From contig NZ_CP120737.1 in assembly GCF_029581195.1 (NCBI RefSeq), forward strand, positions 2,542,001 to 2,606,000: a stretch of DNA of 64,000 bases, in the 5' to 3' direction. The translations under genes were made by a program, and so were the position numbers. A model generated the notes under the pieces. It made no database searches, was not told the origin of the DNA, and was given only the letters and a program-made list of their open reading frames with translations. Position 1 is the first letter of the stretch; every line of letters starts with the position of its first letter. This DNA comes from Solwaraspora sp. WMMD791 (GTDB lineage: Bacteria; Actinomycetota; Actinomycetes; Mycobacteriales; Micromonosporaceae). Below are positions 17,011-24,866 of this stretch, piece after piece.

Positions 17011-17127
17011 TGACGGACCGGGCGTGGACAGGGTCAAATGTCTGGGCCACCAGCGCAACGGCACGACCGACGCCGCACCACGGGTGCCGCCAGCGTCGGC
17101 CGGACCCAGCGCGACCAAGGAGACGAC

Positions 17128-17355
17128 ATGCCGCTGATCGGACACGGCCCGGCGGTACCGATCGACAACCGCCTCCGGGTGCCACCGGACACCCGTTGGC
17201 GCGACGCCGGCTGGCTGGCCGCGGCAGCAGACGTCGAGCAGCACCGGATCGAGGGGCGCTGCCCGGCGTGCGACCTCGACGGCTGCGAGGTGCTCACCGC
17301 CGCCGAACTGATCGTGGCGACGGCCGCCGACCCGGCGATGCTTCCCCACCACTGA
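17128..17355 (+). CDS. Small cysteine-containing protein of unknown function
   Basis: The 75-residue product starts at an ATG behind CAAGGAGACGAC, a good ribosome site. It has no signal or membrane segment. The centre contains CPACDLDGC, three cysteines in a spacing that could bind zinc or iron. Tryptophans and acidic residues flank it. The family is not recognized. The gene stands alone between the 48-bp palindrome and the hydrolase control region, and codon usage looks native. Confidence 0.55.
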   Translation: MPLIGHGPAVPIDNRLRVPPDTRWRDAGWLAAAADVEQHRIEGRCPACDLDGCEVLTAAELIVATAADPAMLPHH

Positions 17356-17667
17356 ATCCGTCACATTCCGCAATCTCTTATTGACGATTCGCAGTCGATT
17401 TCGGTTTACCTTTTTCCCGGCCTCGACGAGCCTGCGACGGCCGTCTCACGATCAACGTCGTCCCTGGTCAACGGCCCACAAGCGCGGATAACGTCGGATT
17501 CACCTGAGGGCACCTCAGGATCTCCACCATCACCGGGGGCCACGTTTCGGCACCGCCGAAATGACAACGGCACAGGTTCCCTGACCGCTGCGGCCAATTC
17601 GCCGGCCCGCGGCCAATTCGCCGAGCTGTGACCAACGGTACGAACGACCCACCAATGAGGAGGACAG
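17356..17667. promoter_or_regulatory. Control region upstream of the secreted cutinase-like enzyme
   Basis: These 312 bases hold no gene. The first part is less G+C-rich than the surroundings and has TTGACG at 17381-17386. A perfect 7-3-7 palindrome CCTGAGG-GCA-CCTCAGG lies at 17503-17519 and a smaller one (TTTCGG-CACCG-CCGAAA) at 17545-17561. GCGGCCAATTCGCCG occurs twice, 19 bases apart (17590-17604 and 17609-17623). Such density of symmetric elements suggests regulated expression. Confidence 0.5.
17590..17623. repeat. 15-bp direct repeats upstream of the cutinase-like gene
   Basis: GCGGCCAATTCGCCG is repeated exactly at 17590-17604 and 17609-17623, 45 bases before the start codon. The repeats may be regulator binding sites or a slippage duplication. 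Confidence 0.6.
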
Positions 17668-18630
17668 GTGTATCCGTCGTCGGCCACACCCCGCTCGATT
17701 CCACCACGAACAGCCCGGCGATCCGCCGGTGGCACAGTCCGGCCGGACCGCGCTCGGCGCCGGATCCGTGCCCTGCTCGTCACCGCCGCAGCCGGAGCCC
17801 TCGCGGTGGCCGGGCTCACCGCGATCCCGAACGCCAGCGCCGCGGACAATCCCTTCGAACGGGGTCCGGCCCCCAGCGCGGCCAGCATCGCCGCAGCCCG
17901 GGGTCCGTTCGCCACCTCCCAGGTCACCGTGTCGTCGCGCAGCGCCGACGGCTTCGGCGGCGGCACGATCTACTTCCCCACCAGCACCAGCAGCGGCACC
18001 TTCGGTGCCGTGGCGATCGCTCCCGGATTCACGGCCAGCCGTTCCAGCATGGCGTGGCTCGGACCGAGGCTCGCCTCGCAGGGGTTCGTCGTCTTCAACA
18101 TCGACACGATCACCCGTTCCGACCAGCCCGCAAGTCGGGGGCGGCAGCTCCTGGCGGCACTGGACTTCCTGGTGGAGCGCAGCACCGTCCGCGACCGGGT
18201 GGACCCGGACAGGCTGGCTGTGATCGGCCACTCCATGGGCGGCGGTGGCGCGCTCGAGGCGGCTCAGGCCCGCCCGACGTTGCAAGCGGCGATCCCGATG
18301 ACTCCGTGGAATCTCACCAAGAACTGGTCCGAACTCCAGGTGCCCACACTGATCATCGGGGCCGAGAACGACAGCATCGCATCAGTACGTACCCATTCGA
18401 AGCCGTTCTTCGACAGCTTTCCGTCGGACCTCGACAAGGCGTACCTCGAATTGAACAACGCGAGCCACTTCGCACCCAACATCTCCAACACCACCATCGC
18501 GTCGTTCAGCATCTCGTGGCTGAAGCGCTTCGTGGACGACGACCTGCGGTACGAGCAGTTCCTGTGCCCGTCACCACAGCCGAACCGACAGATCTCCGAG
18601 TACCGGGACAGCTGCCCGCACTCGGCCTGA
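17668..18630 (+). CDS. Secreted cutinase / polyester hydrolase (PET-hydrolase family)
   Basis: The 320-residue precursor has a long basic leader and a signal peptide ending near residue 58 (NASA). The mature sequence closely follows the Thermobifida cutinase family: NPFERGP, GFGGGTIYFPT, SRGRQLLAALDFLVE. The triad is Ser189 (GHSMGG), Asp235 (AENDS) and His267 (ASHFAP). Trp214 (TPW) and Met190 line the cleft, and Cys300/Cys316 would form the C-terminal disulfide. Phe121 stands where thermophilic cutinases usually have the oxyanion-hole Tyr. The GTG start follows GAGGAGGA. It is likely to cleave cutin or other polyesters; PET activity is possible but untested. Confidence 0.9.
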   Translation: MYPSSATPRSIPPRTARRSAGGTVRPDRARRRIRALLVTAAAGALAVAGLTAIPNASAADNPFERGPAPSAASIAAARGPFATSQVTVSSRSADGFGGGTIYFPTSTSSGTFGAVAIAPGFTASRSSMAWLGPRLASQGFVVFNIDTITRSDQPASRGRQLLAALDFLVERSTVRDRVDPDRLAVIGHSMGGGGALEAAQARPTLQAAIPMTPWNLTKNWSELQVPTLIIGAENDSIASVRTHSKPFFDSFPSDLDKAYLELNNASHFAPNISNTTIASFSISWLKRFVDDDLRYEQFLCPSPQPNRQISEYRDSCPHSA

Positions 18631-18639
18631 ACCTCGGCA

Positions 18640-18667
18640 CCGGCCGGCGGTGGGAACCGCCGGCCGG
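18640..18667. terminator. Bidirectional hairpin between convergent genes
   Basis: A perfect 12-bp stem (CCGGCCGGCGGT and complement) with a GGGA loop lies between the cutinase-like gene and the convergent regulator gene. Confidence 0.7.
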
Positions 18668-18688
18668 CACCGGCTGCCGTCGGACTGT

Positions 18689-19396
18689 TCAGGTCACCGG
18701 GGTGAACAGTGCCCGCAGTGCCTGTTCCATCCGGTCGAGGTCGGCCGGTTGGCTGGTGAGCAGCTCGGCGTAGACCGCGGACTCCACGATGCCGATGTAG
18801 AGGTATGCCAGCGCCTGCGGGTCGGCGACGACCCGGTCGAGCTCGGGCCCGAGCACCTCCTCGAAGACCTCGACCTGGGCGTGGATGAAGCGCTGGTGGA
18901 CGCCACCAGGTTCGGCGAAGAAGACCCGGGCCGCCGTCTCCGGCTCGGCGATGACGAAACGCCGCAACGGAGAAGAGTGCCGCACACCGCTGACGTAGTG
19001 CCGGGTCACCTCGACCACCCCGTCGACGCCCGATTGTCGTCGCGCGCGGCGGGAATCCGTCAGCCGCCGGCTGCCGAGCTGCCACAGCACCTCGCCGATC
19101 AACTGGTCCCGGCTGCCGGCAACCCGGTAGAGAGTCGCCCGGCTGACGGCCAGCGCACCGGCGAGCGCGTCCATGTCCACCGTGCCATGGTCGAGGAAGT
19201 ACTCGATAGCGCCGCAGACGACCGCGGTTTCGCTGATCACCCGGCGAGGAGCGGGGATCGTCGGAGTGGCGGGCGCGCTCGTCCGGTCACCGCCAATGCC
19301 CGATCCGGCAGCCGCCGGCACCTGGAATGTCATCGACCCCATGACTGGTTCACGGTCGGCGACGGCCACCGGTTCATTGTAGTGCGCGTTCGTCAC
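18689..19396 (-). CDS. TetR-family regulator, QsdR-like
   Basis: The 235-residue protein has a TetR N-terminal helix-turn-helix (about 53-100), with MDALAGALAVSRATLYRVAG as recognition region. Its C-terminal domain resembles the QsdR branch (HYVSGVRHSSPLRRFVIAEP). The GTG start gives about 50 unstructured residues before the DNA-binding domain, so an internal ATG (19339 or 19330) may be the true start. It lies 12 bases after the FAD oxidoreductase gene and is probably cotranscribed. In Rhodococcus, QsdR controls lactone degradation; the ligand here is unknown. Confidence 0.8.
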   Translation of the reverse strand: MTNAHYNEPVAVADREPVMGSMTFQVPAAAGSGIGGDRTSAPATPTIPAPRRVISETAVVCGAIEYFLDHGTVDMDALAGALAVSRATLYRVAGSRDQLIGEVLWQLGSRRLTDSRRARRQSGVDGVVEVTRHYVSGVRHSSPLRRFVIAEPETAARVFFAEPGGVHQRFIHAQVEVFEEVLGPELDRVVADPQALAYLYIGIVESAVYAELLTSQPADLDRMEQALRALFTPVT

Positions 19397-19408
19397 TCCC
19401 CGGTACGG

Positions 19409-20650
19409 TCAGGCATGCCGGGGCCGGCTGCGCAGGGCCGCTCCGGCGACCCGCCAGCCGCTGGCCAGAGCACCTTGGATCGAGGGGCTGTCCCGGTGGT
19501 CGCCGGCGACGAAGACACCCTCGTCGATCCGGGCGGGATCCCGTAGTCGGCCGCGCGGGGGCAGTGCCACCGGCAGAGCGTCCGGCACCGCGACGGTACG
19601 CAGGTGACGCCAGTCCCGGGTCGGGGTCCGGTACAGCCATTCCAGCTCCGCGCGGACCACCGACTCGGGCACCGGGTCCGGCCCGACGACCGAGGTGGCA
19701 ACCAGGTGCTGCCCCGGCGGGGCGTACCCGCTCGCCGCCTGGCTGATCACCACGCTGTTGGCGACCACACCACGACGGTCACCGTCGAGCAGCAGAACGG
19801 GCTCATCCGACGGAGGCAGCGCCGTCGAATGGTAGTACGTGGTCAGTTGGCGCATCACGACCCGACGCATCGTCGGCAGCAGCCGCGCGGCGGCGGGCGG
19901 GTCGGCCGCGACGATGACACTGCCACAGCGCAGCTCGCCGTCGACGGTGCGCACCACACCCGGTGCGACGGCGGTGACGTGGACACCGAGCCGAATCCGG
20001 TCTGCGGGCAGCGGTGCGGCGACCGCCAGCGGCAGCGCCGCCATGCCGTCGGCGGGCACCGCGATCCGGCCGCGGGCGAACGAGCGGAGAATCATCGCCA
20101 GCACGTGGCTGGAGGTCTCCAGGGTCGGGTCCGCGAGCACCCCGGACAGGAACGGCAGCAGCACCTCGTCGACGATGCGTGGCGACAGACCCGCCCGACG
20201 CAGCTCGTCCAGGGCGCTGGTCTCCGGGCGGGCGAGCAGACGCGCTGGATCCATGACGGCGTAGCGGGCGAGCAGCAGACCGAGTTGGACCCGATCGGAC
20301 AGGCTCCCGACGCCGGCGAACAGCGTCGCTGGCGCGGCGGTGGGCATCCGCAGCGGATGCGCCAGCCGGACGGTGCCCGCACCCCGGCGCACCCGCACGG
20401 CCGGGGTGAAGTACCGCAGGTCGAGCCGGTCCAGGTCGACCAGGTCGACCAAGCGGGGGTACGCGGTGTTCAGCACCTGAAAGCCACGGTCGAGCCGGAA
20501 CCCGTCGACGACATCCGTGGCGACCCGGCCGCCGATCCGGTCGGACCGTTCGATGAGCAGATAGTCGGCACCGGCTGAGTGCAGCCGGCGGGCAGCGGCC
20601 AGACCGGCCAGCCCGGCACCGACGACGATGAACTCCCGATCGGTAGCCAT
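19409..20650 (-). CDS. FAD-dependent oxidoreductase (amine oxidase / desaturase fold)
   Basis: The 413-residue flavoprotein begins with the Rossmann FAD site VVGAGLAGLAAARRL and the DRIGGRV motif. It ends with the second FAD block FVAGDHRDSPSIQGALASGWR typical of phytoene desaturase and amine oxidase relatives. No membrane anchor is seen. The ATG at 20650 is chosen because in-frame codons upstream lie in the tRNA-Asn gene, which starts only 10 bases away. The substrate is unknown. The regulator gene downstream suggests inducible expression. Confidence 0.82.
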   Translation of the reverse strand: MATDREFIVVGAGLAGLAAARRLHSAGADYLLIERSDRIGGRVATDVVDGFRLDRGFQVLNTAYPRLVDLVDLDRLDLRYFTPAVRVRRGAGTVRLAHPLRMPTAAPATLFAGVGSLSDRVQLGLLLARYAVMDPARLLARPETSALDELRRAGLSPRIVDEVLLPFLSGVLADPTLETSSHVLAMILRSFARGRIAVPADGMAALPLAVAAPLPADRIRLGVHVTAVAPGVVRTVDGELRCGSVIVAADPPAAARLLPTMRRVVMRQLTTYYHSTALPPSDEPVLLLDGDRRGVVANSVVISQAASGYAPPGQHLVATSVVGPDPVPESVVRAELEWLYRTPTRDWRHLRTVAVPDALPVALPPRGRLRDPARIDEGVFVAGDHRDSPSIQGALASGWRVAGAALRSRPRHA

Positions 20651-20659
20651 GTGTGGGAG

Positions 20660-20732
20660 CTCCCCCGTTTGGACTCGAACCAAAAACCTGCCGGTTAACA
20701 GCCGGCTGCTCTGCCAATTGAGCTACGGGGGA
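20660..20732 (-). tRNA. tRNA-Asn (anticodon GTT)
   Basis: On the minus strand the acceptor TCCCCCG pairs perfectly with CGGGGGA. The D arm is GCTC/GAGC, the anticodon stem GCCGG/CCGGC holds loop CTGTTAA with anticodon GTT, and the T arm contains GGTTCGAGTCC. The discriminator is G, as expected for Asn. CCA is not encoded. The oxidoreductase gene begins directly downstream. Confidence 0.92.
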
Positions 20733-21052
20733 CTGCCAGATCGCGATGGCCCGGATCGCTCCGGCCGCCGGCGACGGGACAAGAGTACAGGACATCGCCG
20801 CCCGATGGGTGACCGGGTCGGGTCGAACTCGCCAGTGGGATCTCGCCCCGACGGCAGCACCCGCGCGGCCGGCAGAACCGGACAAATACTGGAGTTGTCT
20901 GCGCTGACGCGTAGACGGGTAGCAGGATGGGTAGACAGCACCGGACAGACGACACAGGCACGACCGGGTCGATTCATCGGGCGGCCGGCACGGACCTCGA
21001 GTCCGGCACCGGCCCCGGTGATCGCCCGGGTCAGGTACGGAGGGGAGCCGCC
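20733..21052. other. Intergenic region between tRNA-Asn and the YtxH-like gene
   Basis: These 320 bases carry no convincing gene. They must hold the promoter of the tRNA (minus strand) and of the small membrane protein (plus strand). GGGTAG motifs and related GTAGAC words are repeated around 20915-20935, but no promoter could be fixed with confidence. Confidence 0.4.
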
Positions 21053-21454
21053 ATGCGCGGAAAGCTTTGGTTCATCGGCGGGGTGGCCGTGGGTTTCGTC
21101 CTGGGCGCCCGCGCCGGCCGTGAGAAGTACGACGAACTGGTGCTCAACGCCCGCAAAGTGATGGACCATCCGACGGTGCAGGAGGCCGCCGGAGTGGCCC
21201 AGGCCCAGGCGAACCGCCTGTACGCCGAGGGCCGGGAACGACTCAGCCACACCCGGCTGGGCGAGAAGCTCAACGGCCACGACCACACCGCCGACCCGTC
21301 CGCCCACACCGACAGCCTCAGCAGCGCCGGGGTGACCAGCGGCACGGCGGCGAGCGGCAGCACGACCGGCGGCGGCACGACGCCCCGCCCCGGCGGCGCG
21401 AACAAGGCCGACGGCACCAGCAAGGCCACGGGTACGGGCGGCACCGGCAGCTGA
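21053..21454 (+). CDS. YtxH-like small membrane-anchored protein
   Basis: The 133-residue protein starts with a short hydrophobic segment carrying the conserved actinobacterial motif LWFIGGVAVGFVLGARAGRE. A helical stretch (to about 80) follows, then a low-complexity Ser/Thr/Gly tail. The ATG is preceded by GGAGGGGAG. It resembles the YtxH-like family, whose role is poorly defined (stress or envelope related). The tail is variable in such proteins. Confidence 0.75.
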   Translation: MRGKLWFIGGVAVGFVLGARAGREKYDELVLNARKVMDHPTVQEAAGVAQAQANRLYAEGRERLSHTRLGEKLNGHDHTADPSAHTDSLSSAGVTSGTAASGSTTGGGTTPRPGGANKADGTSKATGTGGTGS

Positions 21455-21469
21455 GCCGGGCTGACCTCG

Positions 21470-21516
21470 GACAGGTCCGGGCCGGTCACCAAGTGGGTGA
21501 CCGGCCCGGACCTGTC
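21470..21516. terminator. Strong bidirectional hairpin between convergent genes
   Basis: A perfect 21-bp stem (21470-21490 with 21496-21516) and a 5-base loop AAGTG separate the YtxH-like gene from the convergent isomerase gene. Confidence 0.8.
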
Positions 21517-21558
21517 AGCGGCAGTCGTCGCCGCGGCGTCGCAGCCTCCGCTGGAGCG

Positions 21559-22566
21559 TCAGTCGCCGCTGGAGAACGCCGCGTCGAAGGCCGCCGACGG
21601 GGCGTCGAACGCGAGCCGCCGGACGAACTGCAACGCCTCCGGGGCACCGACCAGCCGGTCCATGCCGGCGTCCTCCCACTCGACCGAGATCGGGCCGTCG
21701 TACCCGATCGCGTTCAGCGCGCGGAAGCAGTCCTCCCACGGCACGTCGCCGTGCCCGGTCGAAACGAAGTCCCAGCCACGACGCAGGTCCGCCCAGGGCA
21801 GATGCGAGGCGAGCCGACCACGCCGGCCGTCGCCGGTGCGTACCTTGGCGTCCTTGCAGTCGACGTGGTAGATCCGGTCGGCGAACTCCAGGATGAAGTT
21901 GACCGGGTCCAGTTCCTGCCAGACGAAGTGCGACGGGTCCCAGTTGAGCCCGAACGCGGGCCGGTGGCCGATCGCGTCGAGGGTGCGGCGGGTCGTCCAG
22001 TAGTCGTAGGCGATCTCGCTCGGATGCACCTCGTGGGCGAACCGGACCCCGACCTCGTCGAACACGTCGAGGATCGGGTTCCACCGGTCGGCGAAGTCCT
22101 GGTAGCCGCGTTCGATCATCGACGGCGGCACCGGCGGGAACATGGCCAGGGTGTGCCAGATCGACGATCCGGTGAAGCCGATCACGGTCGAGACGCCGAG
22201 CTTCGCGGCGGCCCGGGCGGTGTCCTTGATCTCCTCGGCGGCCCGCTGCCGGACGCCTTCGGGCTCGCCGTCCCCCCAGATCCGGGCCGGCAGAATGCCC
22301 TGGTGGCGCTCGTCGATCGGGTGGTCGCAGACCGCCTGACCGACCAGGTGGTTGGAGATCGCGTACACCTTGAGGTTGTACTTGGCCAAGGTCTGCAGCT
22401 TGCGCTCGACGTAGTCGTCCTCGGCGAGGGCCCGGTCCACCTCGAAGTGGTCGCCCCAGCAGGCGATCTCCAGGCCGTCGTAGCCCCACTCCGAGGTCAG
22501 CCGGCACACTTCCTCGAACGGCAGGTCGGCCCACTGGCCGGTGAAGAGGGTGATGGGTCGCGCCAT
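21559..22566 (-). CDS. Sugar phosphate isomerase/epimerase-type TIM-barrel protein
   Basis: The 335-residue protein has the AP-endonuclease-2/xylose-isomerase-like barrel: [60 protein letters not shown] and [12 protein letters not shown]. The Glu, Asp and His residues in these segments would bind a divalent metal. Such enzymes isomerize or epimerize sugars, or process keto-sugars next to Gfo/Idh dehydrogenases. The ATG follows GAGAAGGACC. No partner gene is adjacent, so the substrate is open. Confidence 0.82.
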   Translation of the reverse strand: MARPITLFTGQWADLPFEEVCRLTSEWGYDGLEIACWGDHFEVDRALAEDDYVERKLQTLAKYNLKVYAISNHLVGQAVCDHPIDERHQGILPARIWGDGEPEGVRQRAAEEIKDTARAAAKLGVSTVIGFTGSSIWHTLAMFPPVPPSMIERGYQDFADRWNPILDVFDEVGVRFAHEVHPSEIAYDYWTTRRTLDAIGHRPAFGLNWDPSHFVWQELDPVNFILEFADRIYHVDCKDAKVRTGDGRRGRLASHLPWADLRRGWDFVSTGHGDVPWEDCFRALNAIGYDGPISVEWEDAGMDRLVGAPEALQFVRRLAFDAPSAAFDAAFSSGD

Positions 22567-22755
22567 GGTCCTTCTCCCGTTGTCGTTACTGGGATTCCGA
22601 CCCACGCCGCCGGTGCGGCGTCTGGTGGTGGACCGGTGCGAGGTGACGGCCCGGTGGAACTTTCCGGTGGTACGGCCGGGCCGAGGGTCGACCGGTGGGG
22701 CGGTCACGGACACGCCAGGGCACGCCGACCAGGTCGGCGGTGGACACACCGTGAC

Positions 22756-22781
22756 CCGGGCGGGTTGCGCCTCCCGCCCGG
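22756..22781. terminator. Hairpin after the first sulfotransferase gene
   Basis: A perfect 9-bp GC stem (CCGGGCGGG and complement) with an 8-base loop lies 68 bases downstream of the minus-strand sulfotransferase stop. It would end the 26113-22849 operon. The rest of 22567-22848 shows no gene. Confidence 0.55.
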
Positions 22782-22848
22782 CCACCGGCCCACGCAGGGC
22801 CAGCCAGCCTCACTCTAGGCCGGTGTCGGCGACAACGGTAGGGCCGAC

Positions 22849-23754
22849 TCAGTACCCCCACTCGGCGAGCGGCTTCTCCAGCACCCGGTCGATCGCCGCC
22901 AACTGCTGCGGGCTCAACTCCCGCTGGTACGCCGCCCCCCGGTTGCCGTGGAACTCGTACCGCCGGAAGCCCCGGTCGAACGCGGGCGACCAGTCCAGGC
23001 CGAGGAAATCCAGCATCCGGGCCGTCTCCTCGCGGGGGGCGACCAGCAGATCCTCGTAGCGCACGTCGAGCCACTGCCCGACGGGGTGCGCGGCGCGGGC
23101 CTCGACGAAGGCCGCCATCAGCATCTTCCAGCCCAGCGCGGCGAGGACGGGGAAGGACCGGTCGGCCTCCTCCCATTCGGCGCGCAGGTCGGACGGCAGC
23201 GGGCCGAGGAACCAGTTGTCCGGCCCGCGCCAGCCGTCCCACCAGCCCATCTGCAGCCATGAGTTGGCCACCGCGCGGCCGTCGCGGACCACGTTGACCA
23301 CCCGCAGATCCGGGTACGCGGCGTGCAGCCACCCGGTCCGGGGCCAGCCGGTCACGTGCTGCAGCAGTACCTGGCAGCCCTGCTGCCGTACCCGCCGGTC
23401 GAAGAAGGCCCGCAGCCGCTGCTCGACGTACGGGGTGAGATCGTCGGCCCGCAGGTCCCGGCACGGCCTGGAATAGCCGGCCATCACCTGCCGGTCGATC
23501 AGCTGGTACGCCTCGGACGGGGCGACCCGCAGCCGACCCCGTTCGAGCAGCCGGCGGCTGTGACTCAACGAGGTCATCCCGGCCGGCCGGGGCGCCGAGC
23601 GCCGGTAGAGCCGGCCGTTGCGCCGCCCGGCCAGGTTGAGCCGGGGCAGTTTGTCGTCCAGTCCGGAGACGAAGCCGACGGCGGGGTGCCGGGCCAGGAT
23701 CTCCTGCACCAGGGTCGAGCCGCACCGTCCGGTGCCCACGACGACGGACAGCAT
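22849..23754 (-). CDS. PAPS-dependent sulfotransferase (1)
   Basis: The 301-residue protein starts with the PAPS 5'-phosphosulfate loop VGTGRCGSTLVQ (residues 6-17). It has the 3'-phosphate motif VVRDGRAVANSWLQ and a C-terminal helix set (YEDLLVAPREETARMLDFLG) typical of Sulfotransfer_1/3 enzymes. It would transfer sulfate from PAPS to a hydroxyl or amine, here probably of a glycan precursor. It is the last gene of the operon GT4, sulfotransferase 2, sulfotransferase 1, and starts two bases after the preceding stop behind AAGGAGGG. No signal peptide is seen, so it acts in the cytosol. Confidence 0.85.
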   Translation of the reverse strand: MLSVVVGTGRCGSTLVQEILARHPAVGFVSGLDDKLPRLNLAGRRNGRLYRRSAPRPAGMTSLSHSRRLLERGRLRVAPSEAYQLIDRQVMAGYSRPCRDLRADDLTPYVEQRLRAFFDRRVRQQGCQVLLQHVTGWPRTGWLHAAYPDLRVVNVVRDGRAVANSWLQMGWWDGWRGPDNWFLGPLPSDLRAEWEEADRSFPVLAALGWKMLMAAFVEARAAHPVGQWLDVRYEDLLVAPREETARMLDFLGLDWSPAFDRGFRRYEFHGNRGAAYQRELSPQQLAAIDRVLEKPLAEWGY

Positions 23755-23756
23755 GG

Positions 23757-24866
23757 TCAACCCTCCTTGGTCGGGGCCGCGACGGAGACCGGCTGCGACG
23801 GCACCACCGACGCGGACTCCGGCGGCGCGGGCGGCACCGGCGCGGGCGGCACCGGCCGGCGTACCGGGTAGCCGAAGCGGCGCAGCAGTGGCAGGGTCAC
23901 CGCGGTCACCACCGCGTACGACCGGCCCGGCAGCGCGCGGAGCCATTCGGCGTCGTCGGTGATCGGCACCGCGCCGGTACGGTGTCGCGACGGGTTGCCG
24001 GCGACCGAGTGCGTCGGTGCCAGGGTGACCCTGCCGGCGGCGTCGACCGGCAGACCGGCCGGGTCGAGCCCCGCGAAGGTGGCGATCCGCCGCAGCTGCC
24101 CGGCCGGGTCGGCGACCACGTCCTCGTACCGGATCCGCAGGTAGCGGTCCGGGCCGTCGCCACCGAACAGTCGGACGGTGGCGGCGTTCCAGACCCGCCA
24201 CAGCAGCGCCGCCTTCCACACCGGTGGCCGGCTCATCAGCTTCTGGTCGCCGGCACCGTCGAGGCCGCGTCGGCGTCGCCAGGAGAAGGCGGTGCCACGG
24301 GGATCCCGGACCAGGTGCAGCACCCGCAGGTCGATCCCGGGCAGGTCACGCAGCAGCGCCCCGTACGGCGGCAGTTTCGACGAGTCGACGATCACCACCG
24401 GGCCCTCGCCGGGCGGAGCGACCTGGCGGGCGATCGCCGGGTACAGCGCGGCGATCACGGCGTCGTCCGGGTGCGGCGGTACGGCACGGCGGCCGGCCGC
24501 GGCCCGGCGCAGCAGTGCCGGCAGGTCCCGCATCCGCAGCCGGGTCCGCAGCCGCGCGGCGATCCCGCCGGCGTCAGGCGCACCGCCGGCGTCAGGCGCA
24601 CCGCCGGCGTCAGGCGCACCGCCGCCGTCAGGGGTGCCGAGGGCCCGGCGGACCGTCTGCCAGGTGGGGCAGCTGTCGAACGGTTCGCCGCAGCCGCACG
24701 GACGGTTGTCGAGGATGCCCCGCTGCCACAGGTAGCGCAGCTCGCCGGCGGCGAAACAGCCGTCCAGCTGGCCGAGGACGGTGGTGATCAGAGTGCTGCC
24801 GCTGCGTCCACTGCCGGCCAGGTAGAGCACCCGTACCGGGGTCGATTCACCAGCCGGGTCGGTCAT
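23757..24866 (-). CDS. PAPS-dependent sulfotransferase (2)
   Basis: The 369-residue protein has the PAPS loop LAGSGRSGSTLI (about 16-27), the 3'-phosphate motif LVRDPRGTAFSW and the closing block RYEDVVADPAGQLRRIATFAG. Cysteines in PCGCGEPFDSCPTW are characteristic of a bacterial subgroup. An Asp/Ala/Gly/Pro linker (about 80-100) is built from three copies of GGAPDA encoded by 18-bp tandem repeats. The tail is Pro/Ala-rich. It overlaps the glycosyltransferase gene by 4 bases and is coupled to sulfotransferase 1. Confidence 0.85.
   Translation of the reverse strand: MTDPAGESTPVRVLYLAGSGRSGSTLITTVLGQLDGCFAAGELRYLWQRGILDNRPCGCGEPFDSCPTWQTVRRALGTPDGGGAPDAGGAPDAGGAPDAGGIAARLRTRLRMRDLPALLRRAAAGRRAVPPHPDDAVIAALYPAIARQVAPPGEGPVVIVDSSKLPPYGALLRDLPGIDLRVLHLVRDPRGTAFSWRRRRGLDGAGDQKLMSRPPVWKAALLWRVWNAATVRLFGGDGPDRYLRIRYEDVVADPAGQLRRIATFAGLDPAGLPVDAAGRVTLAPTHSVAGNPSRHRTGAVPITDDAEWLRALPGRSYAVVTAVTLPLLRRFGYPVRRPVPPAPVPPAPPESASVVPSQPVSVAAPTKEG
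24565..24634. repeat. 18-bp tandem repeat inside sulfotransferase 2
   Basis: CCGCCGGCGTCAGGCGCA occurs three times in a row (24565-24618) with a degenerate fourth copy to 24634. It stays in frame and encodes a flexible GGAPDA linker, so copy number could vary without frameshift. Confidence 0.85.

Noticed and set aside
24565-24634. Possible CRISPR-like repeat
   Set aside because: The 18-bp units have no spacers and stay in frame within the sulfotransferase gene; no cas genes are present. It is a coding tandem repeat.
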